A DNA stretch of 64,000 bases, taken from the NCBI GenBank assembly GCA_036346205.1, contig JARFJB010002413.1:370001-434000 (forward strand). The letters run 5' to 3'. The DNA comes from Vesta saturnalis (Eukaryota; Arthropoda; Insecta; Coleoptera; Lampyridae). The position numbers were made by a program, and so were the translations under genes. A model generated the notes under the pieces. That model did no database searches. It was not told the DNA's origin and worked only from the letters and a program-made list of their open reading frames with translations. Of the stretch, positions 26,202-37,740 are shown piece after piece (the first letter of the stretch is position 1; the number at the start of each line of letters is the position of its first letter).

Positions 26202-27439
26202 AAATTTTTTGCCGACCGAGGCCTAGGATTTTTGGACGATTTTGAGGATTGGGAAGTTACTAGTGTGGAACGCAAGCTGAAAGAAAAAATTATGTGACCC
26301 CCTTGTTAGTTCAATTCGTGTCTTACTGCCCATTGATCGTAAAGCAGCAACAAAAAAGTTTATGCTACTCTGCACTTTTTTCACTTGTAACTTTTCTAGA
26401 TATCTTTGGCAGTTTTAGTTTTTAATGGGTAATGATCAGAGCCCCTTGTGCCCACATTACTTAGACGTCAGAGATGTGTTCAGTTTTTACTAGTATACAA
26501 TCTTCATACAAGTTCATTAAATCATACAGCAATCAAAATTAAATTCCAATGTCAACCTCTTTATTTGCTTTATACGCGTCCTACTCCAGTTGAAAAAATC
26601 GTTCTGTAATTCCCGCCCTTGCTTTATAAGAAAGCATCTTCAGTAATTAAAGGTTATATATGTAAAAAAAATTAATATTAATCCATTGCACCGAAATCCT
26701 GTGGTATGTCCATTCAAGTGTCCATATAAAGCTTAGTCCAGTTGCAGATCAAGTTATAACTAACACATTTTCTTTAAAATGAGAGGTTAATGAAGATCTC
26801 TAGGTATTATACAAATGTACAAATCAAGATTTAAAATATCCATGTAAGACAAAAAACGACCAATTTTTAAAAATTAATTACATTATCAAATAAAAAAATA
26901 ATAAATATATTCACATTAATAGCATTATGGTGAATGACCAGATAGAAAAAATAGTAAATATACTCACACTAATATCATTAGGTGAATAATCCTGGAAGGT
27001 TTAATTGGAATCTGAGATGATCAGATTGAATATTGAATTTCTTAATAGATTTGGCGCCCTCCCAAATTGACTTTTTTTATAAATACAATCACATTTCTCG
27101 TATGATAAAAATCTTTCACAATATCGCTGAGAACAGTCCCCAACATCGCTTTTACGCACTTCTGTATCGTGGAACAAAGCACCACACTAAAGCAAATTTA
27201 TTTTCATCAATGCAGTTCAGGCACTGTATTAAATTTATTTTCTGTTAGTATCTAGAATTAATTTTTATTTTATAATCTTTATTCAAGATTAATAATCGTT
27301 ATCCGAATTGCTTAATGCTGATCATACCCAAGCCTGATACAACCGCTCTATCAGATGTTCAAAACTCAATTCCAAACATCATTATTAATAATATAATTTA
27401 CATTTGTTAGTGGACAAAGCCTATTTTGAAAGAGTTTTT
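26202..27439. other. Intronic DNA, no gene seen
   Basis: Unique AT-rich sequence after the duplication. Nothing conserved recognised apart from the tRNA-like repeat that begins beyond it. Confidence 0.5.
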
Positions 27440-27525
27440 CTTTGTATGACAACAAAAAAATTTAATTTTAAATTTTTATCAGATTTAAAAATTATTAATT
27501 TTATTAATTACATAAATAAAAAGTT

Positions 27526-27599
27526 TACCTCGAGTAGGATTTGAACTTACGATATGTACTTTGCTACGGTACTACTCTAACCAACTGAACTATCGAGAT
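27526..27599 (-). tRNA. tRNA-like cloverleaf, anticodon AGC, probably the head of a SINE
   Basis: The minus strand folds as 7-bp acceptor (ATCTCGA/TCGAGGT), 4-bp D stem with two GU-type pairs, anticodon stem with one mismatch, loop GTAGCAA (anticodon AGC, alanine), 5-nt variable loop and T arm with one mismatch, 74 nt in all. A-box (TAGTTCAGTTGG) and B-box (AAGTTCAAATCC) are readable. Two mismatched stems, an acceptor unlike alanine tRNA, and the AT-rich tail shared with the repeat at 12830-12895 point to a tRNA-derived SINE rather than a working tRNA gene. Confidence 0.45.
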
Positions 27600-27848
27600 A
27601 CAAGCCCCAATCGATGTAAATTGTGTCTTTATGTAAGTAGAACTGATGTAAATTCTAAATGTAATGAGATTACAGTCAAATTACTTATATTTATTTGTAA
27701 TATTTTTATCAGATTTCTTTAAGATCTCCTTAAATTCATAGTACACATATACACACATCATTTTATCAAGTCAAACCTCACAGCAATAAAAAAAATAGTT
27801 AACCTAATTTCTTAAAAAAAGTGTGCTACATAGTTGTTTTACTTTTAG

Positions 27849-28462
27849 CTGTTAAGAAGCTCCTTGGTGAACAATCGCACACAAGCGGTTGTATGTGATG
27901 ATCTAGGAATGTCCGCTTATGCAGTATACAACAATCCTAAAGCTGAATTAAAAACAAAAGATAGAGCTGATTTACTTGAAGCTTTTATAGGTGCTTTATA
28001 TGTTGATCAAGTATAACACTTATTTATTCTAATATTTTGTATTTTATTTACATTTGTAGGGTATGGAATACTGTGAAGTTTTTTGTCAAGTCACATTGTT
28101 TCCAAGATTACAAGATTTTATTATGAATCAAGATTGGAATGATCCTAAGTCAAAATTGCAACAGTGTTGTCTAACACTTCGTACTATGGATGGTGTCGAG
28201 CCTGATATTCCAGTATACAAGTAAGTCCTTCTTGTGTAACATTATACTAATAATAGTAAAATCATTTACTGAATTAATTACCCATATTTGTTTATTTTTT
28301 AGAGTAATCGAGTGTAAAGGTCCTACAAATACTCGAGTTTATACAGTTGCTGTTTATTTTCGTAATAAAAGGCTTGCAAGTGCAATGGGTCACAGTATTC
28401 AACAGGCAGAAATGAATGCTGCAAAAAAAGCATTAGAAATATCACATGGTAAGAAAGAGTGA
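27849..28462 (+). CDS. drosha: drosha, three further exons: end of RNase IIIb and dsRNA-binding domain
   Basis: Exons 27849-28010, 28060-28220 and 28303-28448 (or to the stop at 28460-28462) continue the reading frame from 5952; the introns are 49 and 82 bp, GT-AG. Residues continue from 441: LLRSSLVNNRTQ, then RADLLEAFIGALYVD with D481 and E484 completing the RNase IIIb site, then NQDWNDPKSKLQQCC and the dsRBD (GPTNTRVYTVAVYF, SIQQAEMNAAKKALE). Open reading runs to TGA at 28460 (ending SHGKKE). However, CATG|GTAAGA at 28445-28454 is a strong donor and other animal Drosha proteins continue for tens of residues after this point, so a final exon is probably spliced on from further right. RNase IIIb cuts the 5' strand of the pri-miRNA hairpin, and the dsRBD helps bind it. 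Confidence 0.93.
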
Positions 28463-28487
28463 TCATTATACTAAACATTATATATAC

Positions 28488-28545
28488 AGTGTGACGTCCG
28501 CATCACATGGGAAAATTTTTTATTATTCGATTCAAGTAAATTTTG

Positions 28546-28548
<3 letters not shown>
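28488..28548 (+). repeat. Dispersed repeat word beside the GT array
   Basis: The string ATTCGATTCAAGTAAATT near 28525 recurs after the GT array (28740-28762) and, reverse-complemented, at 38305-38330. The GTCCGCAT word also recurs in both. They are copies of one family. Confidence 0.6.
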
Positions 28549-28594
<46 letters not shown>

Positions 28595-28663
28595 GGTGCT
28601 GTGCGTGTGCGTGTGCGTGTGCGTGTGCGTGTGCTGTGCGTGTGTGTGCGTGTGCGTGTGCGT

Positions 28664-28710
<47 letters not shown>
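28549..28710. repeat. (GT)n microsatellite with GC interruptions
   Basis: TG repeats interrupted by TGTGCG-type units, ending in a short TATATA run. It lies about 90 bp after the last visible drosha exon. Confidence 0.95.
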
Positions 28711-28775
28711 CATAGTGTGACACATAAAGTCCGCATATTTCTTATTCGATTCAAGTAAATTCTGATTTTGTTTAA
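28711..28775 (+). repeat. Dispersed repeat, copy downstream of the GT array
   Basis: The run from TGTGACACATAAAGTCCGCA through TTCTTATTCGATTCAAG to TCTGATTTTG is matched almost exactly by the reverse complement of 38296-38356. Confidence 0.7.
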
Positions 28776-28789
28776 TCATTTTTGCTTAA

Positions 28790-31700
28790 AAATTGCCCAT
28801 GTTGTACCATGTTTTGCTGGAAAAATTGATTTTTTTAAAAGGTTTGTTTCCAAAAAATTTAATTTAAGAAAATTTCTCTTCCTTTGCCAAATTTTTTTTT
28901 AAAAATTTGTAAATAAATTAAGGTTTGTTTTGGAACCTCAAATTTATTTTTTAATTCAATGTTTTAATTTTTAATAAATTTATAAGAAAAGTTGGGCTTT
29001 TAAATTTAAATTTATGTAACCAGGACAGCAATTTTTAATACCAGAAACAAGGGTAAATTCCTGGTTTTGAACTTCAAAATACACAGGTACACATTAACCA
29101 AGTTGAAACCTAAGGAATCATCCACAACTCTTTACTAAAAAATTCCTAGTTGAAGTATCTTTTGGAAAAATCTTTGGTAAATGAATAAGATCCGAACTAA
29201 GGTTCTTTGACTAACAAAATTTTTTGTTTAAAATCTACTATTGCCTTTATCTGTTTGATAAAAAATTTTTACTTTTGGTTTTTTCAAATTCTAATATTTA
29301 AATTAAATTTTATCCCCTTTGTTTTCCTAAATTTTAATTTTACTGACTTGTTAACTCTTTTGCAATTTTATTAATTTTAATGAATTTCTATGCCAAGTTT
29401 TAAACCCCATTTGTTAAAATGATTATATTTAAACCTTTATTTAACTCATTTCTTTTTGTTAAAATTCGAAGAGTTAAAACGAATTTGTTTTGGCTTCCAT
29501 TCTGTTTTTGTTTGTTGGATTAATAATTTTACAATTTCTTCATTAAAATTTTTGCAAAACATATCAAGACCTATCCAATTGAAAAAAAATCCACTCTCAA
29601 ATTCATTAGATTTAAACCTGTTACCAGTTTTAAAAATATTTAATTTAAGTTGTTTTAATAACAATTTAATTTTGAAATCTCCATTTCCATTGGCAAATTG
29701 GGTTTTACCTGAATAATTTAATTTGAACATTAATAAAATTTAACTGTAGGCAATTTTTAAAATTTTATTCAATTTAAATTAAAATTCTTAGTCTTAATTT
29801 TAAAATACCTGTTCCCAATTTGGGAAAAGTATTGATTAAAAACGGAACATGGGAAATGGGGAGGATCTGAACAATCACAAACCCAACCAAAAAATTAAAA
29901 ACACCAACAATTTTAATTGTAATAACTTTGTTTGATCAAAAGTATTCATGGGCCCAATTCTTCTTAGCTAATTTTTAAATATCTTCTTTATGGGCCGAGA
30001 ACAATTTTTCTGGTAATAAAAGTTTTAGATTAAAAAATTTGAACTGTTGATAAATTTAATTTTCTGGTGCCTACTATAAAACACCAAAAATCGTTCTATG
30101 CTACTTGTTTTACCAACAGGTTGTAAAAACTAGGATTTTTTCATTATATCCTCTTTGAACCAAAATTTTTAGTTCGTTTCTAAATCGGGTTTAAAACATA
30201 AAAATTTTCCTTTCATTATAATTTCTAAAACTTAGGTTCCCTCTCTATAGTTTATTTTGATTATTGGGTTAAATAAAGTATAAACCAACTAAATTTTTAG
30301 ATAATTAAATCTAACTAGGAAATTCAGGAATTCCTATTATTTATTTGATACCTTTTTAAAAAATTTTACTTCAATCTTTTTGGATAACATTTAATATCTA
30401 GTTTATTTAACATTTGAGTCCATCTCAATTGGACACTATATTTATTATTATAAACATTTACAGCAATTTGATAAAAATGACGCAAATTAGCATATCTTAT
30501 TGCATTTTTAAAACTTAAAATAGAAAAACTTAAATAAAGTTCCATCACATTTATAATTTTTAAAATAAATCTCCTTCTTAAACACAAATCGTGAATATTT
30601 AAAATTACTGTTCTCTGAAGAATGAGTTAATAAACAATTGTTTTCTTACCTTATAACCAACAAATTTTTGGGTTGATTAAATAAATTGTCCTTTATTATC
30701 AATCCATGTTGGTAAAAATTTGATTGAGGCAAAATTAGATATTACTAAACTAGTATTTCTAAAGAAAATTAAAAATAATTTTTAGTCATCACCTTCTTAA
30801 AAGAAAACAAGTAAATCTTTTGTCTTTTTTTAATTACCATTTGTTCATTTGTTACAAATATTTTGAAAATTTTCTTTGAAATTGACGTTAAATATTAAAT
30901 TCCTTAATAAATAATTTAACCTAATTTTTGACACTATATTTGTTAAGCTTCTTAAACAGCAAAACGATGAATTTTATTTAGAAAATAGGTCATTCAAAAA
31001 CCAATCCCTATGTAAATTATTCATTGAAAATGAATTATTAATGTTTTAATATCTTCAAATTTCTGGTCAAAAATTAGAAACTAAAATGTATTTGCTCTAA
31101 TTAATTTTTTGCACATTACATTAACAAAAAACGAATTTTAAACTTAATTACCAATTGGTTATTTTGAACTGTCCAGGTCCCTGAATTCCTGAAACAATTT
31201 AAACAGATTGTTTTAATTCTCCCAATTTGGTAGTTTTGTTTAAGTTGCCATTTTAGAAAAAAGTTATTTTATTTAAAGGCTTTAACAACTGGAAATTTCT
31301 TTAAAACTAAAATTTTTTATTTCAAAGCCATATTTGACCAATATTTGTTAAATCTGAATTTTGGAAAACAATAACACCAATATGATTTAAAATTAAAAAT
31401 TAAAATTCTTGAAGGAATGGTTTTTTATCTAGTCCTGTAAATTTCTGTACAAAAACCTCATGTCTTTCTTGGTATCTCAATATTCATTTTAAAAAATAGA
31501 TTCTTTAAACTTTTTGAACTAAAGGGTTGTTCAAATTTTTTCTAATTTGCGTTATTTAAAAAATAAAACTGTTTTAAGAAACCCAATAGATTAATAAGTT
31601 TGAGACTTATCTGACTTGTCATTTTTAGTCCTGAATTACTTACTTCATCTTCACAAAAATAACATTTATTATTTTAAATAACGTCATTCAGTTGTTTTAA

Positions 31701-31790
31701 TTTTTATTTTTTATTTAAAATTTATATTAATAAACATTTTAAAAATTGTGTTGAAAAAAAAACTTATGTTTGTGATTGAAACTTTTAAGA
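28790..31790. other. Extremely AT-rich block without genes
   Basis: About 3 kb in which TTTAAA, AATTT and similar words dominate. Two overlapping open frames of 94 and 86 residues at 29446-29730 and one of 73 at 30366-30587 are low-complexity Asn/Lys/Phe/Leu strings. If drosha has a last exon, this block is part of the intron before it. Confidence 0.6.
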
Positions 31791-32071
31791 GCGATGGGTT
31801 TAAATAAAGAAATTTTTTTTAAGATGGCAACTTATAGTCACGAGAGAATCTTGTTTCAATTGTTATCATGCAATTGTAGGGGAGCTCAGATAAATTGAAA
31901 ATAAACAAAATTGTCCCAGACTTCGTAAGGAGCAAGATATAATGTAAGAAAATATCAACAGAAAGCAGAATAAATATTTTTCGATTTTCTAATATTTATG
32001 TACCTAATCATTTGAAGAAATTCATCTAAATATTTCAGATTTATTTGGACTTCACCTTCATTGTTAATTTA
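31791..32071. other. Intergenic or intronic DNA, nothing recognised
   Basis: Short unique sequence between the AT-rich block and the local duplication. Confidence 0.4.
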
Positions 32072-32620
32072 TGCTTATTATTATCAAATGTGCCCTTATT
32101 AAGTATCTACACTTTTCAAAAATTACCAAAAACATGTAATCATTCTACAATAATATCAGTGGAATAGTCCTACAGCGCTTAGCACTTAAAAAATGCGGCT
32201 AAGGCTCTACCTTACCTAAATCTAAATTATAGGTTCAATAAAAACTCAAATATGTCAAGTTCCATCAAGTGAACAGTCCTTTCTGCATCTACCATAACAT
32301 GGATTATTTTGGAAGTGCAACTTACTTAGGATCAAAATAAGCTTATTATTATCAAATGTGCCCTTATTAAGTATCTACACTTTTCAAAAATTACCAAAAA
32401 CATGTAATCATTCTACAATAATATCAGTGGAATAGTCCTACAGCGCTTACCACTTAAAAAATGCGGCTAAGGCTCTACCTTACCTACATCTAAATTATAG
32501 GTTCAATAAAAAAACTCAAATATCTCACAGTTCCATCAAGTGAACAGTCCTTTTGCATCTACCATATACAGGGTGGCCCATTAGTGTGTGGAAGTGCAAT
32601 AACTTACTTAGGATCAAAAA
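32072..32620 (+). repeat. Tandem duplication of a 268-280-bp unit
   Basis: Units 32072-32339 and 32340-32620 both run from GCTTATTATTATCAAATGTG through TGCGGCTAAGGCTC to CTTACTTAGGATCAAAA. They differ by a few substitutions. Unit 2 contains TATACAGGGTGGCCCATTAG, a mariner-like terminus, where unit 1 has a diverged or deleted version. Confidence 0.85.
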
Positions 32621-32760
32621 TACAAACAAATGTTTTAAATAAAAGTTGTTATGTTTGCGCAGATACACATTTCTAAAATATTTTGAGATATACAGGGTGT
32701 TCAGCCTAAGCGAGACAACATGAAGGTTACTTTTTTTTAATAAAACACCCTGTATATTTA
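32572..32760. mobile_element. Mariner-like termini (CAGGGTG ends)
   Basis: Three termini lie close together: TACAGGGTGGCCCATTAG at about 32570, TACAGGGTGTTCAGCC at about 32693, and the inverted end ACACCCTGTATA at about 32744. The second and third could bound a tiny 60-bp element; the first may belong to a longer, decayed one. Confidence 0.45.
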
Positions 32761-33369
32761 TTTACCATCGATTTCAGCGTAAAATTCTGCATCTATCCCT
32801 ATCTTTTCTTTTCCCATAAATTGCGACATTCCCAAGCTGGAGCGAAAAATGGTTTAAAAATTGGGCCAAAATTAAAAAACGTTATCACTGATAAGCAACT
32901 AAACGTATTTGGTAGGTACGAAGATAAAGAATGGCTGAAATTCCTGAACATAGTAGAAGTTTCGGTTGGGGTTTGGGGTGTTTTTTGGATAAGCATTAAT
33001 TCAGATTTCAATTAGCAAAAACTTCATTTTTTTAAATGGAACACCCAGTATTATTTTACCATTTTGTAAAGCTATTTTATCCCTTCGAATTATGTCTGTA
33101 TAATGTACTCTCTAAAATTGATTGTTTTTAAGAAAATTGCATTTTTAGTTTATGATTTAAAAATATTCATGTCTTCAACAAGCAAGCTCTGAATGGGACG
33201 TTTAGAATACTTCTACTTTCGATAATTTTTTGTGACAAAATCAAACCTGTAAGTTTCCACCTTTAAAATATGTAATAAAATAAATAGGGTATCTACAAAA
33301 CTCAAATTAAACAAAAATAACTAACAACAAATAAGAAAGAACTAAAAACGTTAGATAACTATTTTATTA
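32761..33369. other. No gene recognised
   Basis: Two overlapping short frames on opposite strands (32799-33015) match nothing known. ATTTATTTACC and AAATGGAACACCC-type words suggest transposon-end decay. Confidence 0.4.
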
Positions 33370-34080
33370 AATGTTCAAAATGACCACTATTTACTTCCAT
33401 ACAATAATGTATGAGATCTTAAAAAGCTCTACTAGCACGATGTAACATATCGACATCAACAGTTCGGAAAACCTCTCTAATTCTATTCTTCATGTCTTCC
33501 TTAGTAGTCACAGGTGTTTTGTATACTTGTTCTTTGACATAATCCCACCAGGTAGCCATTTACGGGGTCCTCCTCTACCTATCCATCGTCCGGGAAATTC
33601 ATTATTTAAATGGGTATTGATCAGTTGGGTATGGTGAACTGATGCCCCGTCATGTAGGTACCACATTCGCCGCCTATACATTAGCAGGTAATTGCTGAAG
33701 TAGTTGTGGTAATTCGTTTTGTAAGAAATTTAAATAAACTTGCCCATTAACAGTTCCGTCAAAGAACTATGGGCCTATGACATGATTCCCAATTATTCCA
33801 CCCCATATGTTTAAGGACCACCTTGTTTGACTGATAGTCCGTATACAATGCGGTTGAGCTGTTGCATAATAATGGAAATTTTGTCTATTAACAAACCCAT
33901 TTTATGAAAAGTTGCTTCTAAATAGTACAAAATTGAAAAAATCTCTGTTTTGCTCAATTTGTTGTTGAGCCCACTCACAGAAGGTTAACCGCTTTTCATA
34001 ATCATCATCCAATAGTTCCTGCATTCGCTGTATATGGTAAGGATATAAGGATTTGGACTTCTCTATGTCATTTTGATCTC
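33370..34080 (-). pseudogene. Mariner-like transposase relic, most of the DDE domain readable
   Basis: Minus-strand reading in changing frames: QRMQELLDDDYEKRLTFCEW (about 34050-33990), FNFVLFRSNFS (first catalytic D region, D lost), RWSLNIWGGIIGNHVIGP, FDGTVNGQVYLNFLQNELPQ (about 33770-33690), FPGRWIGRGGP with a frameshift near 33560, then KEQVYKTPVTTKEDMKNRIR and ending SGHFEHLI near 33372. The order is the complete one for the DUF4817-type family. Frameshifts and stops (for example in the IxRTMDR region) make it inactive. N-terminal DNA-binding residues were not found. Confidence 0.65.
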
Positions 34081-34299
34081 TATAATTAACATTATGTTAC
34101 TAACATTCTCTGTAAAATTATGGCGCCATATGTGTCTCCGCAAATTAACAGTGTTAATGCAGTTGTCAGGTTATGCAACAAATTTTAAAGATGAATGCTA
34201 ATCATGGTATTTTATTTCTTGTCCACAATCTTCTTCAAGAGGATGAAAGAAGGTATTAATATTATACAAGTATTCAAAAATGAAGTATTCATTTAAAGT

Positions 34300-35345
34300 T
34301 AGAAATCTTCTTTGAAATTATATAAGAATTTGGAGACAACTACGGGATTTTAAAAACCCCTTGGAAATGCCAGGTGTGGAATTCAAGAATCAATTTTCGA
34401 TTATCCAAAAACACGGTAATTGGTTTAGTCAATTTTTTAGAACCTCACATGGCGCAGACTAGAAGGCTAACAGCACTACCTTCTTATTTGAAGATTATGT
34501 GCACATTAAATTTTCTTGGAACTGGTTCATTTCAACGTTGTGTTGGGACTAGTTCATGGACCAACATAAGCCAAAATTAAACTAGTATGGCTGTATATGA
34601 AACAACCCAGATAATTACGCGATCGTTTATGCCTGAGTGGATAAAATTCCCAACAGCGTTGGGCGAAAGAAGGGTTTTATGAAAAATATGAACCTGTGAG
34701 CTGTAATTGGACCAATTGTTGGAACACATGTAAATATAATAATGCCGCCTTCCGATCTAGATCATCCGCCTCACGTTTATATTGTTTGAATCACACAATA
34801 TAGTATCAATGTGATGCTAATTTGGTATAGTGACTGTAGAATTTTAGTTTGCAATTCACGATTTCCAGGATCAGTACATGATTCTGCCATATTCACAACC
34901 TCGGATATCCGCGCTTTTTTTTGTCGCCAATTTGAAAATGGCGATAATGTTAGCCGTTTAATTGGAGATGCAGGCTACGGATTATAGCCATGGTTGTTCA
35001 CTCCCTATACCGTGACTGCAGAGAGAACACCAAAATCCAATTTAATATTTTACTTAGGCGAAGTAGAAATGTTATTGAAAGAACAAACGGTGTGTTGAAA
35101 GGAAGGTTTCGTTGTCTATCGAAACATCGTCAATTATTATATAATCCAGCCAAGGCGGCATATATAATTATATGCTGTATCTATCGATTCTTCATAATAT
35201 TGCTGTGGAAAACAATGAACAACTTGATGAAGATGAAGTAATACTAGAACCACTTGATGACAACAATCTAGTAGATCATGCAGGATTAGATCTTAACTAT
35301 CTTAATTTAGGAAGAGTTGCAAGAGACAATTATGAAACTTAAATT
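34300..35345 (+). pseudogene. PIF/Harbinger-type transposase (HARBI1-like) relic
   Basis: Visible blocks: WNSRINFRLSKNTVIGLVNF (34377-34436) and ALPSYLKIMCTLNFLGTGSF (34470-34530), typical of the DDE_Tnp_4 N-terminal region; FFVANLKNGDNVSRLIGDAG in another frame near 34918-34975; and RRSRNVIERTNGVLKGRFRC (35056-35115), the conserved C-terminal block around the last acidic residue. It ends with LDEDEVILEPLDDNNLVD-type acidic tail near 35340. Frameshifts and stops separate the blocks. It lies upstream of, and converges with, the Myb/SANT relic at 37000-37740, and Harbinger elements usually carry such a partner gene. Confidence 0.7.
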
Positions 35346-36880
35346 TAGCCACTTTGAATTTTGCTACATCTAAAGCTAACATTTTTATTCATTACTGTTA
35401 TTCGTGTAAGCTTGGAGTAGTTCACCATGTAATGGAGGCATTAGAAATTCGAATTTCGCGCGTTATATGACATTAAGTGGTTATTGGTATTTGTATCTGA
35501 ACATAATCAATATTAAGATAAAAAGTTTGAGCTTATTACGATGAGTATATACATATTAAATTGGGAAGCTTTTAAATATACGCGGTAATTTGCGGATATA
35601 ACTGTTTTGTAAAAGGGAGCAAGTAGAGACGCTGTCATGAAGAGGTGTATTGGTTAGTCAGTCGCCTCTAGTAAGCGATCAGAGTTGGTTTAAAAGCAAT
35701 TGCTCCAGCTTGATTTATGCTGCAATTAAAATTGTGAAATTATAACGAAAATTCAGTTAGTATTGTGTTAAGAGAATATAAGTGATACTTTCCTTATCAG
35801 TAATCAAAGAATCAAAAGTGCAAATGTTGTCAAGTTGTCGATAATAAAACGATTGCGTAATAGTTTACAATAGTATTTTAAATGCGTATTGAAAGTGTTC
35901 CAAGTTGATGTTTTGATAGCGAGTGATAAATGTACAATAATACAATCGACCCAGTTAATAGATCGATATAGAAAATATAATAAACAAAAACATTGATGAT
36001 TAAAAGAATGGTCTTTTGTAGCTCGCTTGCAGTTTGTTGCGCACGTCGTTTGTAATTAAAACCGAACAACTAAGTACAAACTGTATAGTGTAAATATATC
36101 GAGCAATTATTTACTAAAATAATTGAACAGAAGAACGAAAATTAGAAGCGTATTCACCTATAATAAAGGTGTAAGAAAAGGTAGAGAAAACAAAGGAGAG
36201 CGGTTCCAGCCTGGCGACAGAGAACGTCATCCACCTAAACGAGGCCTCTTCACTGATCAAAGAAACGTTGAGTTGCGTCACCAGCTGGAACGAAGTGATA
36301 ACGATTAAGTCCTTTTGATAGTATAAATAAACGAAAATTGGTGTGTTTTATTTATTTTTAAATTTATGTTTAGATACAAATCCTGAACGAAAATATATTT
36401 GGTTGATCATTTGTGAAGGATTGTTTTTGCATGTTAATATTAAGAAAAATACTAACATACAATTAGAATCATTTTTATATAATGCTGTAAACAAAATAGT
36501 CTGCATCTTTTAAATATTATCACTTTTGATTCATTTTTATTGTTGACTGTTGCAAATCTTAAAAGCTTATGCAAACACTGCATATTTAAATACTGAAGAA
36601 AGCAAGTTATATTAATTGCAAATTATAGATAATTAATAACATCAGATTGAGAATAATTTTAATGAGTGATAACCATTTATTACTTTATTGAGCAGCTGGA
36701 GCGTCCTGATAAAAGGAAAAAGGAATTTGTTGAGTAATTATTAAAGTTGATTTACACGAACAGAAATGTGATAATAATAAAAGTAAAGTTTAGTTAATGA
36801 ATGTTATCTTTATATGTAAATTAAAATCACTTAGTTGACGTTGAACCGTTTAACATTTTCATAAAAACAATATAAAATTT
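35346..36880. other. Unidentified stretch with transcript-like features
   Basis: A stop-bounded 61-codon frame at 36123-36305 lacks an ATG and encodes a very basic peptide (GRENKGERFQPGDRERHPPK), with AATAAA near 36325. I cannot identify a family. It could be internal to the Harbinger-like element or an unrelated LTR or gene fragment. Confidence 0.3.
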
Positions 36881-36999
36881 TTACTCAATGATTTTGGAAA
36901 TTGTAAAAGATTGCATTATTCTTTGTAGCCAGGTGTATGCAAGCAAGGTAATAATCGCAGGTAATACGCCCGTTACAAAACAATCCCCAACGTGCGAAC

Positions 37000-37740
37000 C
37001 ATCACAAAATAGCTCCCAACAGAAGGACGAACAAAGAACTATTACAAAATGGTGCCCAAATGTTAGACCCATTACAACCGATGGTTTTGATTGATTTATT
37101 TTCAGTTGATATTTTAAGAGGTGTAAACATGTTTTTGGTGCTTTTTTTTATCAATTTTTTGATGAAGTTTCGGATTCGGTAATTGTATCGAAAGTTCCCT
37201 CTGTGCGTCTTGAAATTCCACGCTGGGATGTAGAACATGGATTCTTGTCCTGTGTCATTGTGGTAGACAGGTGATTCATTAAAATGGTTGTCTTCCTCAG
37301 TAATCCGAGAAGAAAATTGCAGAACTCCACTTACATCCACCTTTACACTCCCAAACACTGCCACTTTACCCCAGGCTGACTATCCCCTTTCTTCTACAGG
37401 TGTCAAAGTTGTACCAGAACATGGACCACCACCAGTACGCTTTTTATGTTCTATAATTTTCATATATTTACCTCTTGTACTGTTCTTCCAGTCGTTAAAT
37501 CTCTAGATATAAATATTATGTTAATTGTCGCAATAATGACTGTAACAAAGTTTGAGATTCTACCTTTTTCCACTCTTCACAGATCAGTACTGGTCCATTA
37601 CCATCGCTATTTAATCTAACCGTTAATTTATTCCAAATTCCTTGAATATAGCCGGGATTGATGGTTGGATTAATGTTTCCAGTTCTAAAAACCGTATCTT
37701 CTTCCATAACCTGCAGTATTGCTTGTACTAAGTGCAACTC
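37000..37740 (-). pseudogene. Myb/SANT-like DNA-binding protein relic of Harbinger type
   Basis: Minus-strand reading: HLVQAILQVMEEDTVFRTGN and IWNKLTVRLNSDGNGPVLIC followed by EEWKKV (37737-37580), then another frame with WKNNTRGKYMK-type residues (about 37495-37440), GGGP and the C-terminal KVAVFGSVKVDVSG region (about 37364). This resembles the zeste-like Myb/SANT domain proteins encoded beside Harbinger transposases; the WKxxWxDWKNNTxxK pattern is recognisable. Stops and frameshifts break it. Strand opposite to the transposase relic at 34300-35345. Confidence 0.5.

Noticed and set aside
28446..28779. Frames rich in Cys/Val or Thr/His across the GT array
   Set aside because: Repeat shadows of (GT)n in different frames. 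Likewise the several frames at 58807-59421.
29446..29730. Overlapping open frames of 94 and 86 residues on both strands
   Set aside because: Low-complexity Asn/Lys/Phe/Leu strings in an AT-rich block; no motif, no start context.
36123..36308. Very basic 61-codon frame
   Set aside because: No ATG (first codon after the stop is TTG) and no family; kept only as part of the unidentified stretch.
36590..36620. Another CTGAAGA string as hammerhead candidate
   Set aside because: No GAAAC box at a suitable distance and no stem II; dropped.
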